Assembly: GCF_002872475.1 (NCBI RefSeq) | Contig: NZ_CP025682.1 | Coordinates: 1,860,001-1,924,000 of the forward strand | Origin: Pseudazoarcus pumilus | GTDB lineage: Bacteria > Pseudomonadota > Gammaproteobacteria > Burkholderiales > Rhodocyclaceae | DNA: 64,000 nucleotides | Direction: 5' to 3' | Part shown: in pieces, positions 1 through 10,687 of the stretch | Numbering within the stretch: the stretch's first letter is position 1 | Layout: each line of letters starts with the position of its first letter | Translations under genes and position numbers: made by a program | Notes under the pieces: model-generated | What the model saw: only the letters and a program-made list of their open reading frames with translations | Told to the model about the DNA's origin: nothing | Database searches by the model: none

Positions 1-2091
1 AATGCCGGTGAGCGAGGACACCAGCGCGGTGGTGATCGCAATGCCGGCCGACGGGCCGTCCTTGGGGATCGCGCCTTCCGGGAAGTGGATGTGCAGATCG
101 CCCTTCTCGAAGACCTCGTCCTTGATGCCCAGCTTGCGGGAACGGCTGCGCACGACCGAGCGCGCTGCCTCGACCGACTCCTTCATGACGTCACCGATCG
201 AACCGGTGCGCTGGATGTTGCCCTTGCCCGGCATCACCACCGACTCGATGGTGAGCAGCTCGCCACCGACCTCGGTCCACGCCAGACCGGTGACCTGACC
301 GACCTGGTTCTCCTTTTCGGCCACGCCGAACGAGTACTGACGCACCCCCAGGTACTTGTCGAGATTGTCCGCCGTGACCTGGATCTTCTCACCCTTCTTT
401 GCCAGCACCAGCGCCTTGACCACCTTGCGGCAGATCTTGGAAATCTCGCGCTCGAGGCTGCGCACACCGGCTTCGCGTGTGTAGTAGCGGCAAATGTCGC
501 GCACCGCGGCTTCGGTGATCTCGATCTCGCCCGATTTCAGACCGTTGTTCTTGATCTGCTTGGGAATCAGGTAGCGCATCGCGATGTTGGTCTTCTCGTC
601 CTCGGTATACCCAGACAGACGAATGACTTCCATACGGTCGAGCAGCGCCGGCGGGATGTTGAGCGTGTTCGCCGTGGCGACGAACATCACGTCGGACAGA
701 TCGTAATCGACCTCGATGTAGTGATCCTGGAAGGTGTGGTTCTGCTCCGGATCGAGCACTTCGAGCAGCGCCGAACTGGGGTCGCCACGGAAATCCTGGC
801 CGAGCTTGTCGACCTCGTCGAGCAGGAACAGCGGGTTTTTCACTCCGACCTTGGTCATGTTCTGGATGATCTTGCCGGGCATGGAGCCGATGTAGGTACG
901 GCGGTGGCCACGGATCTCCGCCTCGTCGCGCACGCCGCCCAGCGCCATGCGGACGAACTTGCGATTGGTCGCACGCGCGATCGACTGCCCCAGCGAGGTC
1001 TTGCCCACCCCCGGAGGGCCAACCAGACACAGGATCGGCGCCTTGACCTTGTCTACGCGCTGCTGCACGGCCAGGTACTCGACGATGCGCTCCTTGACCT
1101 TCTCCAGCCCGTAGTGGTCCTGGTCGAGAATCTTCTCGGCCTTGGCCAGGTCCTTGCTGACACGCGAACGCCTCTTCCACGGCAGGCCGACGAGCGTCTC
1201 GATGTAGTTGCGCACAACGGTCGCTTCGGCCGACATCGGCGACATCAGCTTGAGCTTCTTGAACTCGCCTTCGGCCTTGGCCAGCGCGTCCTTGGACAGG
1301 CCCGAGGAGTGGATCTTCTTGTCCATGTCCTCAAGGTCCGCGCCCTCTTCACCTTCACCCAGTTCCTTCTGGATGGCCTTGACCTGTTCGTTCAGGTAAT
1401 ACTCGCGCTGGCTTTTTTCCATCTGGCGCTTGACGCGGCCACGGATGCGCTTCTCGACCTGCAGGATGTCGAGCTCGGTCTCGATCTGCGAGAGCAGCTT
1501 CTCGAGCCGGGTGCGTGTATCGAAGACCTCGAGCACCTCCTGCTTGTGCTCGAGCTTGAGCGGAAGATGGGCGGCGATGGTGTCGGCCAGGCGGCCGGCG
1601 TCCTCGATGCCCGACAGCGAGGCGAGGATCTCGCCCGGAATCTTCTTGTTGAGCTTCACGTACTGGTCGAACTGCCCGATGATCGCGCGGCGCATGGCCT
1701 CGACCTCGGTGGTGCCGCCGTCCGTGACCACCACCGGCGCCACGCGTGCGACGAACAACTCTTCCGCGTCCTCGACCGCGAGCACGTGGGCGCGGTGCAC
1801 GCCCTCGACGAGCACCTTGATGGTGCCGTCGGGCAGCTTGAGCATCTGCAGCACATTGGCCACGCAACCGACGTCGTACAGATCGTCGGCGGAGGGCTCG
1901 TCCTTGGCCGCCGAACGCTGGGCGACGAGCAGGATGCTCTTGTCGCCTTCCATCGCCGTCTCCAGCGCCTTGATCGACTTGGGGCGCCCGACGAACAGCG
2001 GAATGACCATGTGCGGGAACACCACGACGTCGCGCAACGGCAGCAGCGGCAGAGTGTTCTGTTCGACGGGTTGTTCGGAGTGGCTTGCCAT
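1..2091 (-). CDS. lon: ATP-dependent protease La (Lon), C-terminus cut by window edge
   Basis: Cytosolic AAA+ serine protease that degrades misfolded and regulatory proteins. 697 codons are visible and the frame is still open at base 1, so roughly the last 100 residues lie outside. The N-terminal substrate domain starts MASHSEQP. Walker A GPPGVGKT is at residues 358-365, and the catalytic serine is Ser681 in the KDGPSAG motif. The catalytic Lys, about 40 residues later, is off the window. The ATG at 2091 has AGAGG about 9 nt upstream (minus strand). It lies downstream of clpX in the same direction but has its own heat-shock-like promoter at 2122-2150. The family assignment is certain; only the C-terminus is unseen. 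Confidence 0.98.
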   Translation of the reverse strand, partial: MASHSEQPVEQNTLPLLPLRDVVVFPHMVIPLFVGRPKSIKALETAMEGDKSILLVAQRSAAKDEPSADDLYDVGCVANVLQMLKLPDGTIKVLVEGVHRAHVLAVEDAEELFVARVAPVVVTDGGTTEVEAMRRAIIGQFDQYVKLNKKIPGEILASLSGIEDAGRLADTIAAHLPLKLEHKQEVLEVFDTRTRLEKLLSQIETELDILQVEKRIRGRVKRQMEKSQREYYLNEQVKAIQKELGEGEEGADLEDMDKKIHSSGLSKDALAKAEGEFKKLKLMSPMSAEATVVRNYIETLVGLPWKRRSRVSKDLAKAEKILDQDHYGLEKVKERIVEYLAVQQRVDKVKAPILCLVGPPGVGKTSLGQSIARATNRKFVRMALGGVRDEAEIRGHRRTYIGSMPGKIIQNMTKVGVKNPLFLLDEVDKLGQDFRGDPSSALLEVLDPEQNHTFQDHYIEVDYDLSDVMFVATANTLNIPPALLDRMEVIRLSGYTEDEKTNIAMRYLIPKQIKNNGLKSGEIEITEAAVRDICRYYTREAGVRSLEREISKICRKVVKALVLAKKGEKIQVTADNLDKYLGVRQYSFGVAEKENQVGQVTGLAWTEVGGELLTIESVVMPGKGNIQRTGSIGDVMKESVEAARSVVRSRSRKLGIKDEVFEKGDLHIHFPEGAIPKDGPSAGIAITTALVSSLTGI

Positions 2092-2121
2092 GAGTGAAAC
2101 CTCTGTGGGGGAGCAGTTAGG

Positions 2122-2150
2122 TATCTGGGGACGTAACGCCGGAAATCAAG
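2122..2150 (-). promoter_or_regulatory. sigma-32-type (heat-shock) promoter of lon
   Basis: On the minus strand, CTTGATT (2150-2144) is followed by a 13-nt spacer and CCCCAGAT (2130-2123). This is very close to the sigma-32 consensus CTTGAAA-N13-15-CCCCATNT. The predicted start of transcription is near 2116, giving a leader of about 25 nt before the lon ATG at 2091. Heat-shock control of lon is established in other proteobacteria; its use here is inferred from sequence. Confidence 0.72.
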
Positions 2151-2228
2151 CGGTCGCCCGCACGCACTCGACCGCCGACACACTGCGGACGTGCCGGCAC
2201 GCTTCGAGCTTACGCGCGGGCCACGAAC

Positions 2229-2251
2229 CCCCGCAAGCTCGGCCTGCGGGG
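2229..2251 (-). terminator. hairpin just after clpX
   Basis: An inverted repeat CCCCGCA / TGCGGGG (7 bp, 9-nt loop) begins 2 nt after the clpX stop codon. No T-tract follows in the direction of transcription, so it may only be a 3'-end stabilising hairpin or a weak terminator separating clpX from lon. Confidence 0.35.
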
Positions 2252-2253
2252 AG

Positions 2254-3522
<1,269 letters not shown>

Positions 3523-3539
3523 GATCGGTTTCTCCGCTT

Positions 3540-4175
3540 TCAGGCGTCGTCGCGCGACGCGAGCACCTTGTCGACGATGCCGTATTCGACCGCTGCCTCG
3601 GCACTCATGAAATTGTCGCGGTCGGTGTCCTTTTCGATGCGCTCGAGCGGCTGACCGGTGTGCTTGGACAGCATGCCGTTGAGGCGCTCGCGGATGTACA
3701 GAATCTCGCGGGCATGGATCTCGATGTCGGAGGCCTGGCCCTGGAAGCCACCCAGCGGCTGGTGGATCATCACGCGCGAGTTGGGCAGGCAGAAGCGCTT
3801 GCCCTTGGCACCGGCGGCGAGCAGGAATGAGCCCATGCTCGCGGCCTGGCCGATGCAAAGCGTCGACACGTCCGGCTTGATGAACTGCATGGTGTCGTAG
3901 ATCGCCATGCCGGCCGACACCGAGCCGCCCGGCGAGTTGATGTAGAAATACACGTCCTTGTCCGGATTCTCGGACTCCAGGAACAGCAGCTGGGCGACGA
4001 TGAGGTTGGCCGTCGCGTCATTGACCGGACCAACCAGGAACACCACGCGCTCCTTGAGAAGGCGCGAATAGATGTCGTAGGCGCGCTCTCCGCGCCCGCT
4101 CTGCTCGACGACCATCGGCACCAGGCCGAGTGCCTGGGGATCCCAGTTGCCGTTCATTTCGCTGGCTTTGCTCAT
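3540..4175 (-). CDS. clpP: ATP-dependent Clp protease proteolytic subunit ClpP
   Basis: Serine peptidase forming the double-heptamer chamber used by ClpX. 211 residues. The catalytic triad is visible as Ser113 (GQAASMGS), His138 (MIHQP) and Asp187 (DTDRDNFM), each shifted by two relative to the E. coli precursor numbering. The first dozen or so residues are probably a processed propeptide. It lies 22 nt downstream of tig and 17 nt upstream of clpX, the classical tig-clpP-clpX order. Confidence 0.98.
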   Translation of the reverse strand: MSKASEMNGNWDPQALGLVPMVVEQSGRGERAYDIYSRLLKERVVFLVGPVNDATANLIVAQLLFLESENPDKDVYFYINSPGGSVSAGMAIYDTMQFIKPDVSTLCIGQAASMGSFLLAAGAKGKRFCLPNSRVMIHQPLGGFQGQASDIEIHAREILYIRERLNGMLSKHTGQPLERIEKDTDRDNFMSAEAAVEYGIVDKVLASRDDA

Positions 4176-4197
4176 CGTTTCCCGTCTTTACGACCCA

Positions 4198-5505
4198 TCA
4201 GGCCGCAGAATTTCCCATCAGTTCATCGAAATCGACCGGTTTGTCCTCGGTCTTGGCCTCGCCCAGCGCCCATTCGACGACGTTGTCCTCGATCACGATC
4301 GCCTCGACCTGCGACAGGCGATCCGGCTGAGAGTAATACCAGCGTACCAGTTCCTGCGGATCCTCGTAGCTTTGCGCCATGTCCTCGACGACGCTGCGGA
4401 TCTGCTCGGGCTTGGCGAACAACTCCTTGTCCTTGACGATCTCGGCCATGATCAGCCCGAGCTTGACGCGACGCTCGGCCTGCTCGGTAAACCATGACGG
4501 CTCGACCGGCACATCCTTGAGATTCATGCCGCGCATTTCCATGTCGCGACGGGCGTTCTCTGCAAGCTGTTCGGACTCCTTGTCGACCAGCGCGGTGGGC
4601 ACGTCGAACTCGGTGACGGCGAGCAGCGCGTTCATGACCTGCTCCTTGACGCGACCCTGCACGCGACGCTTGACTTCGCGCTCGAGGTTGGCCTTGACTT
4701 CCTCGCGCAGCGTCGCCACGTCGCCGCTGGCCACGCCCAGCGTCTTGGCGAACTCCTCGTCGACTTCCGGCAGCACGGGCTTTTCGACGCCCTTGACGGT
4801 GACATCGAAGGAGACCGTCTTGCCCGCCAGATTCTCGGCGTGATAGTCGTCCGGGAAGGTCATCTCGAAGGTTTTCTCTTCGTCCTTGCCCATGCCCTTC
4901 ACGGCCTTCTCGAAATCGGCCAGCATCGAACCGGCACCGATCACGAACGGGAAGTCCTCGGCCGTGCCGCCCTCGAAGGGCTCACCATCCATCTTGCCGA
5001 CGAAGTCGATGGTGACGCGGTCGCCATCCTTGGACTTGCGCTTGCAGGCCTCGAACTGCGTGCGTTGCTTGCGCAGCACCTCGATGGTCTTGTCGACCTC
5101 GGCGTCACCAACGCTGAGCACCGGACGCTCGATCTGCTGATCGGCAAGCGAGCCCGGCTTGACCTCGGGATAGACCTCGAACACCGCCGTGAACGACAGC
5201 ATCCCGTCGGCCGACTTGTCGCCCGGCTCGATGCGCGGCTGGCCGGCGATGCGCAGTTCCTGCTCGCGCAGCTTCTCGCCGAAGGCCTTCTCGACCGCGG
5301 CGCCGATGGCTTCCGAGCGCGCCTGTGCGCCATAGGTCTGGGCGACGATCTTGAGCGGCACCTTGCCCGGCCGGAAGCCGGCCATCTTGACGGTGCGGGC
5401 CATGCGCTTGAGGCGGGCATCGACCTCTTTCTCGATATCGGCGACCGGCACGGTCATGTCGATACGGCGCTCCAGCGCGTTCGGCGTTTCCTGATTGTTT
5501 TCCAT
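4198..5505 (-). CDS. tig: trigger factor (ribosome-associated chaperone / PPIase)
   Basis: Ribosome-bound folding chaperone. 435 residues from the ATG at 5505 (MENNQETPN); an in-frame extension upstream has no family support. The N-terminal ribosome-binding loop GFRPGK is at residues 43-48. An FKBP-like PPIase domain follows at roughly 150-245, then the helical C-terminal chaperone arms. It is the first gene of the tig-clpP-clpX operon. GGGAAG lies about 6 nt before the start. An extended -10 promoter is seen at 5618-5626. Confidence 0.97.
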   Translation of the reverse strand: MENNQETPNALERRIDMTVPVADIEKEVDARLKRMARTVKMAGFRPGKVPLKIVAQTYGAQARSEAIGAAVEKAFGEKLREQELRIAGQPRIEPGDKSADGMLSFTAVFEVYPEVKPGSLADQQIERPVLSVGDAEVDKTIEVLRKQRTQFEACKRKSKDGDRVTIDFVGKMDGEPFEGGTAEDFPFVIGAGSMLADFEKAVKGMGKDEEKTFEMTFPDDYHAENLAGKTVSFDVTVKGVEKPVLPEVDEEFAKTLGVASGDVATLREEVKANLEREVKRRVQGRVKEQVMNALLAVTEFDVPTALVDKESEQLAENARRDMEMRGMNLKDVPVEPSWFTEQAERRVKLGLIMAEIVKDKELFAKPEQIRSVVEDMAQSYEDPQELVRWYYSQPDRLSQVEAIVIEDNVVEWALGEAKTEDKPVDFDELMGNSAA

Positions 5506-5857
5506 CAATTGCTTCCCGACAAGGTCAAAAAAAACGTGAAACGGCCGGCGCACTCCGGCGATCCGTCCGGGATCGTTTCGGGGCGCCGACCGGCTGCTAG
5601 GTTCTCGCTAACCGCCGATTCTAGCACATGCGAGGGGGCTTCCTTCCAGCGCACGACGGTGGCCATAATGGCTTCGACACGGGGTTCGGAACGTCGTGTG
5701 CGAATGTGGAACTTGCCGCACGGCACCGCCTCACAGCCTTCATGCGCGACGGTTTTCCGATGGCGTCACGAACGCCGCAGGAGAGCGGCCGGAACCCGTT
5801 TCCGTGCGCGACCGAATCCGGCGACCCGCCGGCATGCATTGCTTCAGGAGGCGCCAG
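5506..5857. other. 352-nt divergent intergenic region between tig and prkA
   Basis: Gene-free stretch holding the tig promoter and leader on the minus strand and the upstream region of prkA on the plus strand. The tig leader contains a short GC hairpin (GCCGG/CCGGC) followed shortly by a run of eight T residues (minus strand, about 5527-5534). A CATAAT -10-like hexamer at 5664-5669 lies on the plus strand without a good -35. I see no convincing small ORF or RNA gene. The prkA leader would be long (more than 150 nt) if transcription starts near 5676. Confidence 0.6.
5618..5626 (-). promoter_or_regulatory. extended -10 promoter of tig
   Basis: The minus strand reads TGC-TAGAAT, an extended -10 element. 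The -35 region at normal spacing is poor (GAAGGA). Transcription would start near 5611 and give a leader of about 105 nt before tig. Confidence 0.5.
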
Positions 5858-7780
5858 ATGAGCATCTTCAACACCTACCAGTCCCGCTTCGAGGCCACCC
5901 GCGACGAGGAGATGTCGATCCAGGAATACCTGGAGATCTGCAAGAGCGACCGCTCCGCCTACGCCACCGCCGCCGAGCGCATGCTGATGGCCATCGGCGA
6001 GCCCGAACTCGTCGACACCCGGCTCGATCCGCGTCTGTCGCGCATCTTCTCCAACAAGGTGTTGCGCATCTACCCGGCTTTCCGCGACTTCTACGGCATG
6101 GAAGAGGTGATCGAGAGCATCGTGGCCTACTTCCGCCACGCCGCGCAGGGGCTGGAGGAGAAGAAGCAGATCCTCTACCTGCTCGGTCCGGTCGGCGGCG
6201 GCAAGTCCTCGCTCGCCGAGAAGCTCAAGCATCTCATCGAGCACGTGCCCTTCTACGCGCTCCAGGGCTCGCCAGTGAACGAGTCACCGCTGGGCCTGTT
6301 CGACCCCGACGAGGACGGACCCATCCTCGAGGAGGACTTCGGCATTCCGCGCCGCTATCTCGAGACCATCATGAGTCCGTGGGCGGTCAAGCGCCTGCAC
6401 GAATACGGCGGCGACATCACCAGATTCCGCGTGGTGCGCGTGCGCCCCTCGGTGCTCAAGCAAAAGGCGGTGGCCAAGACGGAGCCGGGCGACGAGAACA
6501 ACCAGGACATCTCGTCGCTGGTCGGCAAGGTCGACATCCGCCAGCTCGAGCACCACTCACAGGATGACCCGGACGCCTACAGCTATTCGGGCGGGCTGTG
6601 CCTGGCCAACCGCGGACTGCTCGAATTCGTCGAGATGTTCAAGGCACCGATCAAGGTCTTGCATCCGCTGCTCACGGCCACCCAGGAAGGCAACTACAAG
6701 GGTACGGAGGGTTTTGGCGCGATCCCCTTCGACGGCATCGTGCTCGCGCACTCGAATGAGTCAGAGTGGATCTCGTTCAAGAACAACAAGAACAACGAGG
6801 CCTTCCTCGACCGCATCTATACCGTCAAGGTGCCCTACTGCCTGCGCGTGTCCGACGAAGTGCGCATCTACGAGAAGCTGCTCGCCAACAGCTCGCTCGC
6901 GCAGGCGCCGTGCGCACCCGACACGCTGACGATGATGGCGCAGTTCGCCGTGCTCTCGCGCCTCAAGGAGCCGGAGAACTCCAGCATCTACTCGAAGATG
7001 CGCGTCTACGACGGCGAGAATCTCAAGGACACCGACCCCAAGGCCAAGAGCATCCAGGAATACCGTGACTATGCCGGCGTCGACGAGGGCATGACGGGGC
7101 TTTCGACGCGCTTCGCGTTCAAGGCGCTGTCCAAGGTGTTCAACTTCGACCACCGCGAGGTCGCCGCCAACCCGGTGCATCTGCTCTACGTGCTCGAACA
7201 GCAGATCGAGCGCGAGCAGTTTCCGCCCGAGACCGAAGCGCGCTATCTGAACTACCTGAAGGAATACCTCTCGGCGCAGTACGCCGAGTTCATCGGCAAG
7301 GAGATCCAGACCGCCTACCTGGAGAGCTACTCCGAGTACGGCCAGAACATCTTCGACCGCTATGTGACCTTCGCCGACTTCTGGATCCAGGATCAGGAGT
7401 TCCGCGATCCCAACACCGGCGAGATCCTCGATCGCGGCGCGCTCAACGACGAGCTCGAGAAGATCGAGAAGCCCGCGGGCATCAGCAACCCCAAGGACTT
7501 TCGCAACGAGGTGGTCAACTTCGTTTTGCGCGCACGCGCCAAGCACGGAGGCAAGAACCCGGCCTGGACCAGCTACGAGAAGCTGCGCGGCGTGATCGAG
7601 AAGAAGATGTTCTCGAACACCGAGGACCTGCTGCCGGTGATCAGCTTCAACACCAAGGCCAGCGCCGACGACCAGAAGAAGCACCAGGACTTCGTCGATC
7701 GCATGGTGGACAAGGGCTACACCGAGAAGCAGGTGCGCCTGCTGTGCGAGTGGTATCTGCGCGTGCGCAAGTCGTCCTGA
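5858..7780 (+). CDS. prkA: PrkA/YeaG family AAA+ serine protein kinase
   Basis: Stress-linked protein kinase of the PrkA (YeaG) family. 640 residues, close to the usual size of about 640. The N-terminal AAA+ region has a P-loop GPVGGGKS at residues 110-117; the C-terminal PrkA kinase domain follows. The ATG at 5858 was chosen because AGGAGG lies 7 nt upstream and the protein then begins MSIFNTYQ, as in the family; the open frame extends further upstream without support. It is followed by yeaH and spoVR in a compact plus-strand operon. In enterobacteria the homologues respond to nitrogen starvation and stationary phase; regulation here is not evident from sequence. Confidence 0.95.
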   Translation: MSIFNTYQSRFEATRDEEMSIQEYLEICKSDRSAYATAAERMLMAIGEPELVDTRLDPRLSRIFSNKVLRIYPAFRDFYGMEEVIESIVAYFRHAAQGLEEKKQILYLLGPVGGGKSSLAEKLKHLIEHVPFYALQGSPVNESPLGLFDPDEDGPILEEDFGIPRRYLETIMSPWAVKRLHEYGGDITRFRVVRVRPSVLKQKAVAKTEPGDENNQDISSLVGKVDIRQLEHHSQDDPDAYSYSGGLCLANRGLLEFVEMFKAPIKVLHPLLTATQEGNYKGTEGFGAIPFDGIVLAHSNESEWISFKNNKNNEAFLDRIYTVKVPYCLRVSDEVRIYEKLLANSSLAQAPCAPDTLTMMAQFAVLSRLKEPENSSIYSKMRVYDGENLKDTDPKAKSIQEYRDYAGVDEGMTGLSTRFAFKALSKVFNFDHREVAANPVHLLYVLEQQIEREQFPPETEARYLNYLKEYLSAQYAEFIGKEIQTAYLESYSEYGQNIFDRYVTFADFWIQDQEFRDPNTGEILDRGALNDELEKIEKPAGISNPKDFRNEVVNFVLRARAKHGGKNPAWTSYEKLRGVIEKKMFSNTEDLLPVISFNTKASADDQKKHQDFVDRMVDKGYTEKQVRLLCEWYLRVRKSS

Positions 7781-7827
7781 AGCGTGGCGGGTCGCCCGCG
7801 ACCCGCCACGCGCACCGAGAGGCACCC

Positions 7828-9093
7828 ATGGTCCGCATCATCGACCGTCGTTTCGACAGCAAGAACAAGAGCGCGGTCAACCGCCAGCGTTTCCTGCGCC
7901 GCTTCCGCCGCCAGATCCGCGAGGCGGTCAACGACGCCATCGGGGAGCGCTCGATCCGCGATCTGGACAACGGCGAGGCGGTCTCCATCCCGGCGCGCGA
8001 CCTGTCCGAACCGCAGTTCCGACATGGCGCCGGCGGCGTGTGGGAAAAGGTCTTTCCCGGCAACGACCAGTTCCACACAGGGGATCGCATCGCGCGGCCG
8101 CAGTCCGAGGACGGCGGAGGCGGCGGCAGCCAGGCCAGCAACGAGGGCGAAGGCGAGGACGACTTCGTCTTCCAGCTCTCGCGCGAGGAATTCCTCGACA
8201 TCTTCTTCGACGACCTCGAGCTGCCCAACCTGGTGCGCACCGAGTTGGCGCGCATCACCGATTTCCGTTCGCGGCGCGCCGGCTTCACTACCGACGGCGC
8301 GCCCACAAACATCAATGTCGTTCGTTCGCTGCGCGGCGCGTTGGGGCGGCGCCTGGCGATGGGTTCGCCGCTGGCCGCGCGCATTCGTCGCCTGGAGGCC
8401 GAACTCGACGAGATCGTCACGCAGTACGGCGAGCACGACGAGCGGACGCGCGAACTGCGCGAGGAAATCGCCGCCCTGCGCGCCCGCGTCGCGGCGATTC
8501 CCTTCATCGACAGCTTCGACCTGCGCTACAACAACCGCGTGCCCGAACCGGTGCCCACCTCGCGCGCGGTGATGTTCTGCCTGATGGACGTCTCCGGCTC
8601 GATGGACGAGGAGAAGAAGGCCACGGCCAAGCGCTTCTTCATGCTGCTGTATCTGTTCCTGACGCGCAGCTACGAGGAGATCGACGTGGTCTTCATCCGC
8701 CACCACACGATCGCGCGCGAGGTCGACGAGGACGACTTCTTCCATTCGCGCGAGTCCGGCGGCACGGTGGTCTCGAGCGCGCTCAACCTGATGCGCGACA
8801 TCGTCGCCGAGCGCTATGCCGGTGGCGGCTGGAACGTGTACGGCGCGCAGGCCTCGGACGGCGACAACTGGGACAACGACTCGCCCATCTGCCGCGAGGT
8901 GCTGGGCAACTCGGTGCTGCCCCACTGCCAGTATTTCGCCTACGTCGAGATCACGCCGGCCCAGCCGCAGAACCTGTGGCGCGAGTATGCCAAGCTGCTC
9001 GAAGCCCACCCGAACTTCGCCATGCAGCGCATCGAGGAGCCTGCGCAGATCTACCCGGTGTTCCGCGAACTGTTCAAGAAGAGCCTGGTATGA
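7828..9093 (+). CDS. yeaH: YeaH/YhbH family protein (DUF444) with VWA-like fold
   Basis: 421-residue partner of PrkA. The N-terminus is basic and Arg-rich (MVRIIDRRF), followed by a Gly/Glu-rich linker around residues 93-111. A VWA-like domain carries the MIDAS motif DVSGSM at residues 254-259. The ATG at 7828 has GAGAGG upstream. Biochemical function is unknown in the family, but genetics elsewhere links it to PrkA in stress adaptation. The stop overlaps the start of spoVR by 4 nt (ATGA), so translation is probably coupled. Confidence 0.93.
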   Translation: MVRIIDRRFDSKNKSAVNRQRFLRRFRRQIREAVNDAIGERSIRDLDNGEAVSIPARDLSEPQFRHGAGGVWEKVFPGNDQFHTGDRIARPQSEDGGGGGSQASNEGEGEDDFVFQLSREEFLDIFFDDLELPNLVRTELARITDFRSRRAGFTTDGAPTNINVVRSLRGALGRRLAMGSPLAARIRRLEAELDEIVTQYGEHDERTRELREEIAALRARVAAIPFIDSFDLRYNNRVPEPVPTSRAVMFCLMDVSGSMDEEKKATAKRFFMLLYLFLTRSYEEIDVVFIRHHTIAREVDEDDFFHSRESGGTVVSSALNLMRDIVAERYAGGGWNVYGAQASDGDNWDNDSPICREVLGNSVLPHCQYFAYVEITPAQPQNLWREYAKLLEAHPNFAMQRIEEPAQIYPVFRELFKKSLV

Positions 9094-10625
9094 AAGTCGC
9101 CGACAAGACGCATGACCCGTTGCCCGACACTTCCGAATGGAGCTTCGAGGCCATCGACCGCTACCACGAGGAGATCGCACGCGTGGCGTGCGAATTCGGG
9201 CTGGATACCTACCCGGTGCAGGTCGAGATCATCACCGCCGAGCAGATGATGGACGCCTACGCCTCGGTCGGCATGCCGGTCAACTATCACCACTGGTCCT
9301 TCGGCAAGCACTTTCTGGCGACCGAGCGCGGCTACCGGCGCGGGCAGATGGGGCTGGCCTACGAGATCGTGATCAATTCCAACCCCTGCATCGCCTACCT
9401 GATGGAGGAGAACACCCTGACCATGCAGGCGCTGGTGATCGCCCACGCCGCCTATGGCCACAACAGCTTCTTCAAGGGCAACTACCTGTTCCGCACCTGG
9501 ACCAATGCCGACGCGATCATCGACTACCTGGTGTTCGCGCGCCACTACCTGGCCGAATGCGAACAACGCCACGGCATCGCGGCGGTCGAAGCGCTGCTCG
9601 ACTCCTGCCATGCGCTGATGAACCTGGGCGTGGACCGCTACCGCCGTCCGCAGAAGCTCACGCTCGCCAAGGAGAAGATGCGCCAGTCCGAGCGCGCGGA
9701 GTACCTGCAGGCCCAGGTCAACGAACTGTGGCGCACCCTGCCGCAGTTCGAGGTGCGTCGCGAGGAACGCGACACGCAGCGCTTCCCGCCCGAGCCCGAA
9801 GAGAACCTGCTGTACTTCATCGAGAAGCACGCGCCGCTACTCGAACCCTGGCAGCGCGAGGTGGTGCGCATCGTGCGCAAGATCTCGCAGTACTTCTTCC
9901 CGCAGCGCCAGACCCAGGTCATGAACGAGGGCTGGGCGACGTTCTGGCATTACACGCTGCTCAACCGCCTCTACGACGAAGGCCTGCTCGGCGACGCCTT
10001 CATGCTTGAATTCCTGCAGTCGCACACCAACGTCGTCTACCAGCCCGCCTATCGAGAACGCTGGTTCTCCGGGATCAACCCCTATGCGCTGGGCTTCGCG
10101 ATGTGGACCGACATCCGCCGCATCTGCGAGCAGCCCACGGCCGAAGACCGCGAGTGGTTCCCGGACATCGCCGGCAGCGACTGGCGCGAGACCTTCGATT
10201 TCGCGATGCGCAACTTCAAGGACGAGAGCTTCGTCGCGCAGTATCTTTCGCCCAAGGTGATGCGCGACTTCCACCTGTTCGCGGTACTCGACGACGAGCA
10301 CGACGACCGGCTGCAGGTTTCCGCCATCCACGACGAGGCGGGCTATCGCCATGTGCGCGCCCTGCTGTCCGAGCAGTACAACCTGGGCAGTCGCGAGCCC
10401 AACATCCAGGTGCACTCGGTGGACCTGCGCGGCGACCGCTCGCTGACCCTGCGCTACACGCCATATCGCGATCGCCCGCTGGAGCGCTCGGCCGACGAGG
10501 TCATGAAGCACGTGGCGCGTCTGTGGGGTTTCACCGTGCGCCTCGAAATCGAGCGCGAGCACGGCAGCGTCGAACTGCTGCAGGAGCTTCGCCACGACCG
10601 TCGGCGCGAGGCCGATTTCTCCTGA
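9090..10625 (+). CDS. SpoVR family protein (YcgB-like)
   Basis: 511 residues, matching E. coli YcgB (about 510). Family features include the His- and aromatic-rich N-terminal half with YHHWSFGK and the conserved MNEGWATFWHY segment. The molecular function is not established. The homologue in Bacillus affects spore cortex, while in non-sporulating proteobacteria it is found with prkA and yeaH as here. The start at 9090 overlaps the yeaH stop (ATGA). It completes a three-gene stress operon. Confidence 0.95.
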   Translation: MKVADKTHDPLPDTSEWSFEAIDRYHEEIARVACEFGLDTYPVQVEIITAEQMMDAYASVGMPVNYHHWSFGKHFLATERGYRRGQMGLAYEIVINSNPCIAYLMEENTLTMQALVIAHAAYGHNSFFKGNYLFRTWTNADAIIDYLVFARHYLAECEQRHGIAAVEALLDSCHALMNLGVDRYRRPQKLTLAKEKMRQSERAEYLQAQVNELWRTLPQFEVRREERDTQRFPPEPEENLLYFIEKHAPLLEPWQREVVRIVRKISQYFFPQRQTQVMNEGWATFWHYTLLNRLYDEGLLGDAFMLEFLQSHTNVVYQPAYRERWFSGINPYALGFAMWTDIRRICEQPTAEDREWFPDIAGSDWRETFDFAMRNFKDESFVAQYLSPKVMRDFHLFAVLDDEHDDRLQVSAIHDEAGYRHVRALLSEQYNLGSREPNIQVHSVDLRGDRSLTLRYTPYRDRPLERSADEVMKHVARLWGFTVRLEIEREHGSVELLQELRHDRRREADFS

Positions 10626-10687
10626 TCCGCGCACGGCGCACTCGCCCGCATCGCTTACAATCGGCGCCTTAGCGCAGCGGAGTTCCC

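Noticed and set aside
85-2097. Long plus-strand open frame (670 codons) opposite lon
   Set aside because: Antisense shadow of a GC-rich gene: low-complexity Leu/Asp/Arg/His-rich translation with no domain, fully inside lon. The same holds for long frames opposite clpX (2191-3654), opposite tig (4840-6567), opposite the antiporter (15851-17425) and opposite purL.
8040-9089. Alternative frame across yeaH joined to the spoVR frame
   Set aside because: The spoVR frame is open upstream through yeaH, but the translation there is Arg/Ala-rich shadow. The ATG at 9090 with its ATGA overlap and family-length protein is the real start.
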